Shown piece after piece: positions 1-8,170 of a stretch of 51,151 nucleotides of DNA (position 1 is the first letter of the stretch; each line of letters opens with the position of its first letter). This DNA comes from Pseudoflavonifractor sp. 524-17. Its GTDB lineage: Bacteria > Bacillota > Clostridia > Oscillospirales > Oscillospiraceae. Location of the stretch: the NCBI RefSeq assembly GCF_009935845.1, contig NZ_QWEK01000002.1, positions 1-51,151 on the forward strand, read 5' to 3'. The position numbers and the translations under genes were made by a program. The notes under the pieces are model-generated. The model had not been told where the DNA came from and made no database searches. It saw only the letters and a program-made list of their open reading frames with translations.

Positions 1-10
1 CGGCCAGGCC

Positions 11-379
11 TTATGCCTTCGGGTCCTCCAGCGCGGCCAGACCGCTCTGTACCGCAAGCTCGAAGCCCCGCCGGTCGCCCATGGTAAAGGCCGCGCATAG
101 CTCCTTGTACCGGTCCGCCTCTCTGTGGTCCGGGTCGCCAATGACCAGGGCCCGGTACTCCGCCTTGGCGGCAGGCTTGTCCTCCCCCTCCCACTGCGCC
201 AGCAGGGCGGGCTTGTCCAGCCCGGCCAGGCACCGGTAGGTACAGTCCTTTTTACCAGCCAGCCCAGCCAGGAACAGGTCGTCCGCCACGCTCATGTCGC
301 CCACAAAGCTGTCGCCGTCAGTGCGCTCCTCCCGGGCTACCTCAAAAATGGTCCACAGGTTTTTGGTCAGAAATTTCAT
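11..379 (-). CDS. Hypothetical tail-end protein, 122 aa
   Basis: I do not recognise this family. The protein is soluble, acidic and Ala/Leu/Asp-rich, with no signal peptide or membrane segment. It follows XkdX with a 45-bp gap and is the last late gene inside the window. In related prophages this position, after tail fibres and before holin and endolysin, carries small poorly known proteins. The ATG at 379 is preceded by an AAGGACA ribosome site. The stop lies 10 bp from the window edge, so any following lysis genes would be outside the window. Confidence 0.75.
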   Translation of the reverse strand: MKFLTKNLWTIFEVAREERTDGDSFVGDMSVADDLFLAGLAGKKDCTYRCLAGLDKPALLAQWEGEDKPAAKAEYRALVIGDPDHREADRYKELCAAFTMGDRRGFELAVQSGLAALEDPKA

Positions 380-424
380 GCTGTTGTCCTTCTTTCTATT
401 TAATTCAGGCCTCCGCCCGTTGGG

Positions 425-550
425 TTACTGTGCCGTTCCCTTGATTTCCTCAGCCTGAGCTTGGGTAATAACTCCGAGGCTCACATATCTTGCAAGCTGG
501 TCATCCCTTATGTAGCCCCTTTGGTATCGCTCTCTGATTTTCTCAAACAT
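425..550 (-). CDS. xkdX: XkdX-family small phage protein, 41 aa
   Basis: This short gene starts MFEKIRERYQRGYI and continues with a DDQLARYV...GVITQAQAEEI pattern. That is the XkdX signature: an N-terminal basic helix, a Tyr-x-x-Gly-x-(I/V) turn, then the I-T-x-x-x-A-x-E-I motif. XkdX genes sit between tail fibre and lysis genes in Gram-positive prophages; their role is unknown. Its ATG overlaps the last codons of the upstream gene (stop at 543-545), so translation is probably coupled. It is easily missed because of its length. Confidence 0.88.
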   Translation of the reverse strand: MFEKIRERYQRGYIRDDQLARYVSLGVITQAQAEEIKGTAQ

Positions 551-884
551 TGGCATATCCCTCCAAAATCATCAGCTCCAGGTCTGTTATGGCCTGTCCC
601 TGTTCAATGCCTGATAGCTCTAAGTTCGTTATTTCCTGCCGGATCAGCTGCTCGGTGGTATAACGCGGAAGGGCCTCCCGGACAGCCTCCGGCACTTCTC
701 CCTGCTCCACATCAACGATTTCACCGTCATGGAAAACAAGGTTGATGAAGGGGAGATACCCTATCGCCCTATCCTCTAAATGGGCCGGGATGACAGCCCA
801 GCCTTCCGGTATCTCCGGCAGCGAGTCAATGGTCTGGTTGCTGTGCGCACCGTTGGGCAGCGCTTTGATCTCAACAATAAGCAT
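543..884 (-). CDS. Tail-fibre-associated protein, 113 aa
   Basis: The N-terminal half (residues 1-70) is compact and hydrophobic with Pro/Gly turns. The C-terminal half is a helical stretch rich in Gln, Glu and Leu. A small protein directly after the last tail fibre and before XkdX often acts as a fibre assembly factor or as part of the fibre tip, but no residue here proves this. The gene follows the fibre gene after a 15-bp gap and overlaps the start of xkdX. The role is an inference from position. Confidence 0.7.
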   Translation of the reverse strand: MLIVEIKALPNGAHSNQTIDSLPEIPEGWAVIPAHLEDRAIGYLPFINLVFHDGEIVDVEQGEVPEAVREALPRYTTEQLIRQEITNLELSGIEQGQAITDLELMILEGYANV

Positions 885-899
885 GACAAATCCCCCCGT

Positions 900-1697
900 C
901 TAAATAAGCGCGGCCCAGTAATAGGTTGTGCCGGCAATATTTAAAATCTCTAGGTAAGCGTATGCGCTGCTGCCGTATGACGTCATTGTCAGCCCAGTGC
1001 TCGACCAGGATACCGAAGCGCCGACCCCGTAATCTTTGTTTATTTCTCCGCCAATCGAAAATGACGAGATTCCTCTCACAAAAACCATCATGTCTGAATC
1101 GCCGGACGACCCTGTAGAGCCAAGTTTCGGATTTGGCGCGCTTATCACCACAATCTTGGCAGCTACGCCGAAGGTAACTGTTTTGGAGACAGCTCCATCC
1201 CCGACGTAACTCCCAGTAACAATTCTGCATCCCAAGGAAACCGCGGAATTGATAATCCCATTGATATCATAACCGCCCACGGTGTCCGCATTGCCGCCGC
1301 TGGCCGGGAGCGTGGCGGGACGGTTATAGATTTCCTCCCAGGAATAGGACGGTTTCGCAGCCGCCTTTGCCCAAGGATAGACATCGCTGGCGGGGAGCGC
1401 CCCCGGAAAGTTTGAGATATCGGCGGTGGTATGCCTATGAGATGCCGCTGCCTGGAGCGCAGACGCCACTGTACCGCCTGTAGCGCATGGAATCTGCTCC
1501 GCAGTCACGCCATGGGGGTTTGCCCTGTTGGCGGCATGGGCATCCAACTGGCGCTGTGTCTCCCTGGCGGCCTGGATGGCGGCGTCCATCTCCTCCAGGC
1601 CGTCCACACAGTCCTTTTTGGTCACAGGGTAAAGTAAATGGGTATCCCCGGTTTTGTCCTTGTAGGACAGCACGCCATTGTATTCACGGATTGCCAT
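900..1697 (-). CDS. Tail fibre / receptor-binding protein, 265 aa
   Basis: The N-terminal 60 residues form a helical adaptor. They are followed by a H-x-x-N-x-x-NPHGVTA-x-Q motif (about residues 53-68), typical of trimeric phage fibres in Firmicutes. A second fibre-like segment with SHRHTTADISNFP follows at about residues 86-98. The C-terminal 130 residues are Gly/Ser/Val-rich and predicted beta-structured, as expected for a distal receptor-binding tip. It lies between the upstream fibre-like gene and the small fibre-associated gene in one transcription unit. Receptor specificity cannot be read from the sequence. Confidence 0.85.
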   Translation of the reverse strand: MAIREYNGVLSYKDKTGDTHLLYPVTKKDCVDGLEEMDAAIQAARETQRQLDAHAANRANPHGVTAEQIPCATGGTVASALQAAASHRHTTADISNFPGALPASDVYPWAKAAAKPSYSWEEIYNRPATLPASGGNADTVGGYDINGIINSAVSLGCRIVTGSYVGDGAVSKTVTFGVAAKIVVISAPNPKLGSTGSSGDSDMMVFVRGISSFSIGGEINKDYGVGASVSWSSTGLTMTSYGSSAYAYLEILNIAGTTYYWAALI

Positions 1698-1707
1698 GTC
1701 CGCCTCC

Positions 1708-2286
1708 TTATCCCTCAGTCAGCTGCACCCACAGATCGCCCTCGGCCAGGTCCGCGGGCTCGGCGGCAGCGTAATGGATCTTGCTCTTGCCGTCCCAGGC
1801 GGCGGTCTTCTCCGCGGTGATGCCGTCCAGGACGGTTTTGTTCTCGTGGCTGTGGTTGCCCTGGGCGGCGGCGTTGACCTTGGCCTTGAGGTCGTCGGCC
1901 AGGTCGGCTTCCGCCACCTTCTTGGCCTCCAGGGCGGCGATACGGGCCACGGCGGCGGTGAGGTCCGCGGCGTCTGCCTTACCGCCGATGGCGGCGTTGA
2001 GGGCGTCCGCCGCCTCCTGGTGGGTGGAGATGTAGTCCGCAATCTCCTTCAGAGTGTCATAAGTCTCCGGCGCGCCGTTGATCAGGCCGGAGATGGCCTG
2101 GGAGATGGCGGTGTCCATGTCCTCGCCGGTGGGCCGGGTCTCTACCGCGGCCAACAGCTCCGCCAGCTTGGCGGACAGGGTGGTGCCGTCCACCCGGACG
2201 TTCTCCGCGTTGGTCTGTACCATCAGGTCGGTGAGCACCCCCGCCACCTTGGCCCGCAGGATCGCTTTCTTCGCAATATTCGGCAT
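1708..2286 (-). CDS. Tail fibre-like protein, 192 aa
   Basis: The protein is Ala-rich and helical with heptad-like spacing. It contains an ETYDTLKEIADYI segment (about residues 73-85) and a GNHSHENKTVLDGIT segment (about 143-157), both recurrent in phage tail fibre and collar proteins. The end, 'EPADLAEGDLWVQLTEG', resembles the short tags that close such fibres. It is probably a spacer or proximal fibre subunit between the baseplate-proximal protein (2299-3105) and the distal fibre (900-1697). The ATG follows a GGAGGAAAAC ribosome site. Confidence 0.82.
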   Translation of the reverse strand: MPNIAKKAILRAKVAGVLTDLMVQTNAENVRVDGTTLSAKLAELLAAVETRPTGEDMDTAISQAISGLINGAPETYDTLKEIADYISTHQEAADALNAAIGGKADAADLTAAVARIAALEAKKVAEADLADDLKAKVNAAAQGNHSHENKTVLDGITAEKTAAWDGKSKIHYAAAEPADLAEGDLWVQLTEG

Positions 2287-2298
2287 ACTGTTTTCCTC

Positions 2299-3105
2299 CT
2301 AGTCTGTGATTTCGATCTCGTAGATCTCATCTTCCTCCGCGCCCAAGGGCGCCGCGTTGGTTACCGGGTGGTCCCGCCCGTCAATCTCCGCTGTCACCGG
2401 CGTCTCATCGCCCTCACCTCCCAGCTGTAGTTCAATGATTTCCGACTGCCTCGCCCGGGTGTCAAACCAAAATACCGCCCCCCTTTCCGGCTCGGTTTCT
2501 CCGATGACCAACAGCGGCAGGCCCCCTTCGGCCAGCTCCTTTACCGCCTCCCGGGCCGCCTGCGCCGCCTCCCGGACCTGTTCCACCTCCTCCCGCAGCC
2601 CCAGGTGAGCCCCCTCGTCCGTATTGTGGGCCTCCAGTGTCTCCCGGAGAAATCCCTCCGACACAACGGTACTGGCGTCGATGTTGACCTGGATATCCGC
2701 GGCGTTGTTGATTGCCAGGATGGCGTAGATCTCCAACAAAAACTCCGGGTTCTCCGCCCGGGCGGGGATCTGCACGCCCCTGCTGTCCTGCATCAAGAAC
2801 AGCAGGGAATCCTCCTCCTGATAGTCCAGCCGGGCGAACACCCCGATCTGGTGGAGGATGTAGGTCTCCTCCACATCCCAGTTGGTGATCTGGATTCTCA
2901 CCCGCTTGCCGCCCTCCACATCCTCCACACCGCAGATGGAAAAGGTCTGCTTCGGGTCCGAGAGCGCCGCCGCGTCCTCCAGTTCCGCCGGGTCCAGCAG
3001 CCCCGCGCCCCCGGCCCCGTGCCGGATGGTCAGGGCGTACCCCGCCAAAGATTCGTTGAGCAGGTAGAGCCCGGTCTTGGTTACGACAGAATCAGCCCAG
3101 CCCAT
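2299..3105 (-). CDS. Baseplate-proximal tail fibre protein (gpH N-terminal-like), 268 aa
   Basis: The N-terminus (TKTGLYLLNESLAG...) and the following beta-rich domain with 'QITNWDVEETYILHQIGVFA' (about residues 72-91) match the conserved N-terminal domain of P2 gpH-type fibres that attaches the fibre to the baseplate. After about residue 165 there is a helical, coiled-coil-like Glu/Ala region, then a loose acidic tail. The start overlaps the end of gpI by 14 bp, in the P2 gene order I-H. At 268 aa it is shorter than P2 gpH, which fits a fibre split over several genes here. Confidence 0.83.
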   Translation of the reverse strand: MGWADSVVTKTGLYLLNESLAGYALTIRHGAGGAGLLDPAELEDAAALSDPKQTFSICGVEDVEGGKRVRIQITNWDVEETYILHQIGVFARLDYQEEDSLLFLMQDSRGVQIPARAENPEFLLEIYAILAINNAADIQVNIDASTVVSEGFLRETLEAHNTDEGAHLGLREEVEQVREAAQAAREAVKELAEGGLPLLVIGETEPERGAVFWFDTRARQSEIIELQLGGEGDETPVTAEIDGRDHPVTNAAPLGAEEDEIYEIEITD

Positions 3106-3880
3106 TTACAGTCACCTCCATGGTTATTTTGGTATAGGTCCCGGCCAGGGCCGCCCCCGCGTGTATCGGCAGCGTCCTGTGGGGCCGGGCGATTGTCCCG
3201 TGCAGGTTCACCGGAACGTGGACCTTGGCGTACAGCCCCACGCCTTGCACCCCGGCCCACCCCCGGAGGGGAATGTGGGGCCGGTCCACCCGCCCGTTGA
3301 CTTGGACGCTGACCCCCAGCCGTGTGTAACTGCCAACCGCCGCCGCCCCCACGAACGCTGTTACAGCGCGATCCGGTTTGATGATGTACTTGATGCCGTC
3401 CAGGTGGGAGCGCAGGCTCTTGTACAGGTCCACCCGGCGCAGCACCCGCCGGTGCCGCTCCGAATTGATGTCCTCATGGCTGGCGTCCAGCTGGAGGCGG
3501 AACCGGTAGGGCTCCCCGCCGTACTCAAACCACTCCGTCACCTTGGCGTTCGGATAGATGGCCGACAGCGCCGTCTCCACCGCCGCCTTGGTCCCCAGCG
3601 TCTTATGGACCCGCCAGCTGTCTTTCAGGGTCCGGCGTTTTTCCTCCACGCTATAATCCGCGTCCCACCAGTCCACCTTGAAGTCGCGGGCCAGAATGTC
3701 CAGCACAGCATCCTCCAGTGCGTCAATGTTGGAGATAATGCGCACCCGGTCAATTTCCGCCAGCCGCGCCACCAGGGCCTCGGCGTCCGCCTCCGCCAGC
3801 GCCATAATAGACTTGTCGTGTGTCAGCGCCGGCGGCATGAGAAGCAGCAGATTTTCTTTGGTAATTCCGTAGTTATCCAT
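3092..3880 (-). CDS. Baseplate protein gpI family, 262 aa
   Basis: This is phage tail protein I: an N-terminal helical region, then ILARDFKVDWWDADYS (about residues 80-95) and 'TKAAVETALSAIYPNAKVTEWFEYGG' (about 114-139, paraphrased by its ends), both hallmarks of the P2 gpI family. In P2, gpI joins gpJ and gpW in the baseplate wedge. The C-terminal 90 residues are extra and contain repeats of a V-x-V-N-G/N-L-H-G type sheet. The ATG at 3880 follows a GGGAGCGGATC ribosome site. It lies between gpJ and the gpH-like gene, as in P2. Confidence 0.92.
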   Translation of the reverse strand: MDNYGITKENLLLLMPPALTHDKSIMALAEADAEALVARLAEIDRVRIISNIDALEDAVLDILARDFKVDWWDADYSVEEKRRTLKDSWRVHKTLGTKAAVETALSAIYPNAKVTEWFEYGGEPYRFRLQLDASHEDINSERHRRVLRRVDLYKSLRSHLDGIKYIIKPDRAVTAFVGAAAVGSYTRLGVSVQVNGRVDRPHIPLRGWAGVQGVGLYAKVHVPVNLHGTIARPHRTLPIHAGAALAGTYTKITMEVTVNGLG

Positions 3881-3947
3881 GATCCGCTCCCTTGATCTGA
3901 GCCGTTTTGCTCCCTGCCGCAAGGCGCGTCAACGGCAAGTACACACC

Positions 3948-5087
3948 TTATTCATCCTCGTACCCTCCGTTGATGATTTCGGGGTCCCCTGCCAGCCGCG
4001 CAAGCTGTGGGGCCTCTGTTCCGCTCCCATCTTTCAAATCGGTAAAGGCCGGTTCGAAGAGGTCCACCCGCTTGATTCCCGTCTCCATCAGCATAGAGAT
4101 AAGCCGCGACGGGTTGATATCACGCCCCAGCTTCGCGGATTGCCAGGCCGTGTATTCCCTCACTTTTTCCTTCACCGCCGCATCTAGGGCCTGGGCGCTG
4201 ATTGGATTGTCCTGCCCCATGTAGTAGGTCAGGCGCACATGGTAGTCCACATTTTCCGGGTCCTCCAAGGAAACAAGATCCGTCAATGGCCGCACGTCGT
4301 CTGCACTGCACGCGGCCAAAACCTGCTCCTTCATCTCCGGCGTGGCAGGTGTACCGTCGTTCATCAGGACATACAGCTTAACTACCCCCGGCGTGGGGGA
4401 GGCGGCAATCACGTCCGCAATCTCTGTGCTGACCTGCTTTGCAAAGTAGATGTACCCGCCCCGCGCTCCGGCGCAGCTATAGCCATCCATGCTCAGGCGC
4501 AGCAGCTCATAAAATTCCTCGTCGGTGGCCGCGTCCGCGCCCCCGTCCGATTCGGTCAGGTTCTCGCAGGAGAGGAAGTAGGCAAATGGGTCTATGATGG
4601 AATCAATCTGCCCCTTTACATATCCGTTTCCCTGCTTTCCCGCTGTCTGGCACCGGACCTTACTGTCCGCGTACGTCTCCCCGATGCTTATATACACATC
4701 CTCCAGCGTCTCCCAAACCAGCGTCTTTCCTGTATCCGTGACCCGGATTCCCTTCGGTATCAGCAGGTTAAACCCCTGGGCCTCGGAAATGTTGAAGCGT
4801 ACCGTGCAGGTTGCGGCCTTTGCCTGCGGGCGCGCCTGGGTGTAGAACAGCTCCGCCAGGGCATCCAGATTGTCCCCCACTGCCCGGCTGGGGATGTTCT
4901 GGTTGGCCGCATAATTGGTCAGCACCCGTTCCAGCACGATTGCCTCCGCCATCCAGTGAATAAAGTTCCGTTCCGGACTTGCGGGCTGTACCGTCACGCC
5001 CATGATTTCCTCATAAATATCCGTCAGCCATATGATGATGTCATTGGGATCCGTCGGGATAAATCTGTATTCCGCCCCACGGCTCAC
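3948..5087 (-). CDS. Baseplate assembly protein gpJ family, 379 aa
   Basis: The protein matches the baseplate J-like family (P2 gpJ, Mu gp47): N-terminal wedge domain, the I-P-x-G-x-R-V-x-T segment (LLIPKGIRVTDTGKTLVW, about residues 108-125), a GxxGNGYVKGQID segment (about 150-162), and the conserved GYSCAGARGGYIYFAK (about 196-211) followed by a beta-rich C-terminus. I chose the GTG at 5087 because GGAGG lies 8 bases upstream. An ATG two bases before is out of frame and stops at once. The gene is followed by gpI and preceded by a palindromic element copy. Confidence 0.93.
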   Translation of the reverse strand: MSRGAEYRFIPTDPNDIIIWLTDIYEEIMGVTVQPASPERNFIHWMAEAIVLERVLTNYAANQNIPSRAVGDNLDALAELFYTQARPQAKAATCTVRFNISEAQGFNLLIPKGIRVTDTGKTLVWETLEDVYISIGETYADSKVRCQTAGKQGNGYVKGQIDSIIDPFAYFLSCENLTESDGGADAATDEEFYELLRLSMDGYSCAGARGGYIYFAKQVSTEIADVIAASPTPGVVKLYVLMNDGTPATPEMKEQVLAACSADDVRPLTDLVSLEDPENVDYHVRLTYYMGQDNPISAQALDAAVKEKVREYTAWQSAKLGRDINPSRLISMLMETGIKRVDLFEPAFTDLKDGSGTEAPQLARLAGDPEIINGGYEDE

Positions 5088-5102
5088 ATCGTCGCCTCCT
5101 TC

Positions 5103-5212
5103 TCGTCCTCACAAACTCCATTCCGCTCCGTCCGCCTTACAGCGGACATCCGCTCCATTCCGTTGCTCGTCCTCTCCCCACCGGACCCGCTCGTGCTGGG
5201 CCCCCGTTCATT
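5103..5212 (-). repeat. Palindromic element copy 1, upstream of gpJ
   Basis: Read on the minus strand, this copy has the core hairpin with loop ACGAG (arms CCCAGC and GCGGG), then GAGAGGACGAGCAACGGAA. A second hairpin follows with GTCCGC pairing to GCGGAC, and the copy ends GGAGTTTGTGAGGACGA just before the gpJ ribosome site. It fills the gap between gpW and gpJ. Confidence 0.8.
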
Positions 5213-5531
5213 CCCCTTCCTTGATTTCAATCTGCACCGTGAAGGTCAGCTTCCCAGGATTGGACGGGTCCGGCATCAGCCTCATGTCCTTGTACACTGC
5301 CCGCGGCTCCCATTCCTCGATTGCCTCCCGTACTGGGATGACAGCCCGGTTTTTTGCCACATTTATAGGCTTGTCTAAGAAGCTCATGTCCAGGCCGAAG
5401 CTCCGGTACATGGGTACGCTTCCCTTTGGCGTCGCTAGAATAACCGCCACGTTGCGCAGGATTTCCTTTACCCTGTCCCCCTCGTCCAGCCGGATATTTG
5501 CAAGGTCCGTGGCAGATACGGTGTATTCCAT
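5208..5531 (-). CDS. Baseplate wedge protein gpW / gp25 family, 107 aa
   Basis: This small protein has the GPW/gp25 fold signature: an N-terminal extension, RVKEILRNVAVILATPKGS (about residues 20-38), then RSFGLDMSFLDKP and a C-terminal 'AIEEWEPR...' followed by beta strands. In P2 and T4 this family forms the core of the baseplate wedge with gpJ and gpI, which lie directly downstream here. Length is usual for the family (100-130 aa). The region upstream holds two tandem palindromic element modules instead of another gene. Confidence 0.9.
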   Translation of the reverse strand: MEYTVSATDLANIRLDEGDRVKEILRNVAVILATPKGSVPMYRSFGLDMSFLDKPINVAKNRAVIPVREAIEEWEPRAVYKDMRLMPDPSNPGKLTFTVQIEIKEGE

Positions 5532-5732
5532 CTCGTCGTTGCAAAGTCCGCTAAGCGCCCTTTTCGGCTGTCGCCGAAAATTGTGCCCGCTCCCTTGCTC
5601 CTCCTCTCTCGTCGTCGAAATAAACTTCGCTCCGCTCGTTTCCGGCTTGCGCCGAAAGCTCGCCGTGCTGTGTTATTTCTCCTCTCCCCACCGGACCCGC
5701 TTACGCTGGGCTTCGGTGGGGACCCCTATGGC
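5532..5732 (-). repeat. Palindromic element copy 2, two tandem modules
   Basis: On the minus strand a full hairpin (arms around CCCAGC-GTA-AGCGGG) is followed by a module ending GAAGTTTATTTCGACGA. A second module follows: GAGGAGCAAGGGAGCGGG, a TTTTCGGC/GCCGAAAA hairpin, and the end GCGGACTTTGCAACGACG, just before the ATG of gpW. The rest of the gap up to 5884 holds GC-rich short inverted repeats and no gene that I can support. Confidence 0.75.
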
Positions 5733-5884
5733 CGCTCCGCTTACGTTCCGGCGTAGGCCCCGTTTTTCAGAGATAACGTGCCATGGGCGCGCCGCCGGAA
5801 GTCCGGCGTCACAAACGTTTTGCCGTAGGCAAAACCTTGGCGCAGGGCGGATTCACTCCGCCCGAGCATTCAAATCAAAGGGGG

Positions 5885-5919
5885 CCCCAATGAAGCCCAG
5901 CGCAGCGGGTTCATTGGGG
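5885..5919 (+). repeat. Core hairpin overlapping the stop of the gpU/LysM gene
   Basis: A perfect 10-bp palindrome, CCCCAATGAA with TTCATTGGGG, encloses the family core GCCCAGCGCAGCGGG. The right arm contains the stop codon and last codons of the neighbouring gene. The left arm is therefore a reverse-complement copy of the gene's own end. Confidence 0.8.
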
Positions 5920-6558
5920 TATTTTGAATACCTGCCCCGGATAGATCAGGTTCGGACTTCCCCCTATCACATCCCGGTTCGCCTCATAGATCTTGATGTA
6001 ACCCGCGCCGCTCCCATAAAACTTTTTGGCAATGGTCCAGAGGTTGTCCCCCTTCTTTACGGTGTAGACCGTCCCGCCGGTTCCACCCGCCGCCGAAGCC
6101 GCCGGTGCTTTGGCCTTGGCCGTGTTTCCGGCGTTGTGGGTTTCCCCCTTCATATATTCCAGCAGGTCTACCGATACCTCTACAGCGTACATATCCCCCA
6201 GCCCGTCCATGTACTCCATCTTGGTCTTGTGGTCCGTGATGGTCCACCGGTATTTCCCGTATGCTTTCCCGCCTATGACCAGCCCCAGTGCCTCGCCGCT
6301 GCGCTCAAAGTCCCAAATCTTGACTACTTCTTTTAGCGGATCCACACCCAGCTCCGCCGCCAGCAGAATATCAAAGGAAAACCGGTCCGGGTCCAGCCCG
6401 GTAAACTCTGTCAGCGCGTGGGTGTTGTGCCGCTCATGGGTGGCGTACCGGGCCGAACCGCTCCACTGCATGTTTTTAGGGGTGCGGAATACCTCGCGGG
6501 AGACAATAAACTCAATCCCATCGTCCGCGCTTTTTCCCAGGTAGCCAATCAGCGCCAC
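5911..6558 (-). CDS. Tail protein gpU-like domain fused to LysM, 215 aa
   Basis: Residues 1-130 resemble the P2 gpU tail-tip family: a small beta/alpha domain with '[20 protein letters not shown]' and [20 protein letters not shown]. After an Ala/Gly-rich linker (about residues 145-163) there is a LysM domain, [18 protein letters not shown] to [13 protein letters not shown]. LysM binds peptidoglycan-like glycans; in baseplates it is usually structural. I chose the GTG at 6558 because the conserved domain starts there and the upstream part is palindromic element sequence. It lies between gpV-like and gpW genes. Confidence 0.85.
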   Translation of the reverse strand: MALIGYLGKSADDGIEFIVSREVFRTPKNMQWSGSARYATHERHNTHALTEFTGLDPDRFSFDILLAAELGVDPLKEVVKIWDFERSGEALGLVIGGKAYGKYRWTITDHKTKMEYMDGLGDMYAVEVSVDLLEYMKGETHNAGNTAKAKAPAASAAGGTGGTVYTVKKGDNLWTIAKKFYGSGAGYIKIYEANRDVIGGSPNLIYPGQVFKIPQ

Positions 6559-6584
6559 ATCGTCGTCGCTCCCTTCATATCCTT

Positions 6585-6676
6585 CGCTTCGGCCTTCGGC
6601 CAAAGCTCACTCATTCCGGGGCGCCTCCTCTCCCCACCGGACCCGCCTGTCGGCTGGGCTCCGGCGGGGGCCCCTT
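6585..6676 (-). repeat. Palindromic element copy 3, upstream of gpU/LysM
   Basis: On the minus strand: GGGGCCCCCGCC arm, CCC, A, GCC, loop GACA (GNRA type), GGC, GGG, then the matching arm and GGGGAGAGGA. The loop stem is one pair longer than in most copies, and both sides change together. Confidence 0.8.
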
Positions 6677-6679
6677 TTT

Positions 6680-6904
6680 TCATTTCCACGGGTTTACGCC
6701 CCCCAGTATCACACCGTCTCCGTTGAACACGGGGAAGTACAGCACCAGCACCCGGTCATTCACCTTCGGCATATAACTGCCAGTCATAAGCACTGGCATC
6801 CAGTCCGATTTGATTTCCAGGGCGTCAAACCACACCTTGGCAATCCGCTTGTCGGGATCCACGGCGGTCACTTTCCCTTCCCGTACCATATCCTCTGTAA
6901 GCAT
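6680..6904 (-). CDS. Baseplate spike/assembly protein V-like, 74 aa
   Basis: This is a small beta-rich protein (REGKVTAVDPDKRIAKVWFD, then PVLMTG...PKVNDRVLVLYFP, ending GDGVILGGV). It matches the OB-fold N-terminal domain of P2 gpV/Mu gp45-type spike proteins without the long spike. Small versions like this occur in PBSX-like tails. The ATG at 6904 overlaps the stop of the hub gene (TGATG), so translation is probably coupled; the next in-frame ATG, five codons later, is an alternative start. Confidence 0.8.
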   Translation of the reverse strand: MLTEDMVREGKVTAVDPDKRIAKVWFDALEIKSDWMPVLMTGSYMPKVNDRVLVLYFPVFNGDGVILGGVNPWK

Positions 6905-7947
6905 CAGTAATTCAGAACCTTCCGTATCTTGATTTGCGTGGTGTATCCGCCGCCTCCCACCGTATGGGTTGCCCTGGTGACAATGTATTTCCCGTCCCAG
7001 CCGCCCCATCCTTTGAGCTGGACTGTGACCCCGGCCACAAGTCCCACGTCTCCCGGCAGGGTGAACGTGGCGGTTTTCGCCAGTTTGTTGTGCAGCCGCA
7101 GGCGCTTCTTCGCCAGTGCCTGCGCTTCCCCGGTACTGGCCACCTTGGCTGTTATCTCCAGGCATTGGTCCCCGGAAACGTCTCCGTCCTCCGCCGTCCC
7201 TTCGATACACTTCCCCGTTCCTGGATCCATGTAGCGGACGCGGCACTTGGAATACCTGGTGTCCGCCGAGCCGGAGGAGAGCTTGTATTTGATGTACCCT
7301 CCCTTCTCCCCCTTCTCGATGGCGAGGACCGGGTCCTTCGCTTCGTACTCTGCCTGGTCATACAGCACAATCTTCCCGTCCGTTGCCTTGATGGAGATAC
7401 CGGCGTCCTGACACAGCTTTTTGAGGAAATCAATGTCGCTCTGCTTGGCCTGCTCCATCCGTCTATAGGACGGGTTTGTGCTGGATTCATATAGACTGCC
7501 CATGCCGCCGCCCGCCGCGATTTCCGCCGCGATACCGGACAGGGTGTAATTTTCCCACGTCTTGGATTTCTTGGTCTGCCGCAGGCTCTTGGAAAAGGCG
7601 AGGCTTGCGCCGCTTATCGTTACACTGGCAGGAGGACCGGAGGCGTCCACGCTGTCCAGCTCAAACGCCCCCGTCTTCAGCGCTCCATCCTTTTTCCAGT
7701 GTTCCGGTTTAATAACCGCGCCGATGGACAGCCAGCCCCCGGCGGCGGCTTCCACCGCCGACCTCAGCCACTTTTCCAGCCATACCCCGTCCCGGTCCTG
7801 CACTTCGATTTTCAAGTCGTCGGCCATGTCGTCCGCGTCGTCGGTGTAGGTGATGCTGCGCAGGTACGGCTTGATATCCTGTGTAATATCCGTCCCGTCG
7901 AACGTAACATCAACCGATGTCCGCCGTGCAAGTATGCGTTCTGCTAT
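6904..7947 (-). CDS. Baseplate hub protein gpD (late control) family, 347 aa, apparent ATA start
   Basis: The protein matches the P2 gpD / T4 gp27-like hub: ARRTSVDVTFDGTDITQDI, then SITYTDDADDMADDLKIEVQ, LAFSKSLRQTKKSKTWENYT, and the conserved SDIDFLKKLCQDAGISIK. The hub sits under the tail tube and carries the spike. The family N-terminus begins a few residues before ARRTSV, yet no in-frame ATG, GTG or TTG is found there. A GGGGGAG site lies 6 bases before an ATA at 7947, which I take as the start. Further upstream the frame runs into a palindromic element. Confidence 0.88.
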   Translation of the reverse strand: MAERILARRTSVDVTFDGTDITQDIKPYLRSITYTDDADDMADDLKIEVQDRDGVWLEKWLRSAVEAAAGGWLSIGAVIKPEHWKKDGALKTGAFELDSVDASGPPASVTISGASLAFSKSLRQTKKSKTWENYTLSGIAAEIAAGGGMGSLYESSTNPSYRRMEQAKQSDIDFLKKLCQDAGISIKATDGKIVLYDQAEYEAKDPVLAIEKGEKGGYIKYKLSSGSADTRYSKCRVRYMDPGTGKCIEGTAEDGDVSGDQCLEITAKVASTGEAQALAKKRLRLHNKLAKTATFTLPGDVGLVAGVTVQLKGWGGWDGKYIVTRATHTVGGGGYTTQIKIRKVLNY

Positions 7948-7989
7948 TTCATTCTCCCCCTTTCGCGCTCTCGTCCTATCTGCGCCAGA

Positions 7990-8170
7990 TACCGGCGCAG
8001 CCCAAACCGGAGCCCAGCGCAGCGGGTCCGGTTTGGAGAGGAGGGGCAAAGTAGCGTAGTGCAGTTTCACCCGCAGGGGGTGTGCGGCATCCGTAAGGCG
8101 GCAAAGCCGCCAACGGCTGCCCAATCGGCGTCAGCCGGAAATGGAACGGAGCGGATTTCGCCCCGACGAG
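7990..8170 (+). repeat. Palindromic element copy 4, opposite orientation, with nested module
   Basis: On the plus strand, CCAAACCGGA (8002-8011) and TCCGGTTTGG (8027-8036) enclose the core GCCCAGCGCAGCGGG. Then come GAGAGGAGGGGCAAAG and a GCATCCGTAAGGCGGC hairpin module (about 8089-8125), and the end GGAGCGGATTTCGCCCCGACGAG touches the stop codon of the gpX gene at 8171-8173. Confidence 0.8.

Noticed and set aside
1678-2430. Long plus-strand open frame of 250 codons
   Set aside because: It is antisense to the fibre-like gene, made of Gly/Val/Leu-rich low-complexity sequence typical of mirror frames in GC-rich DNA, and has no ribosome site.
4239-5378. Plus-strand open frame of 379 codons opposite gpJ
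   Set aside because: It mirrors the gpJ gene and has no family features; His/Arg/Leu-rich composition marks it as a shadow.
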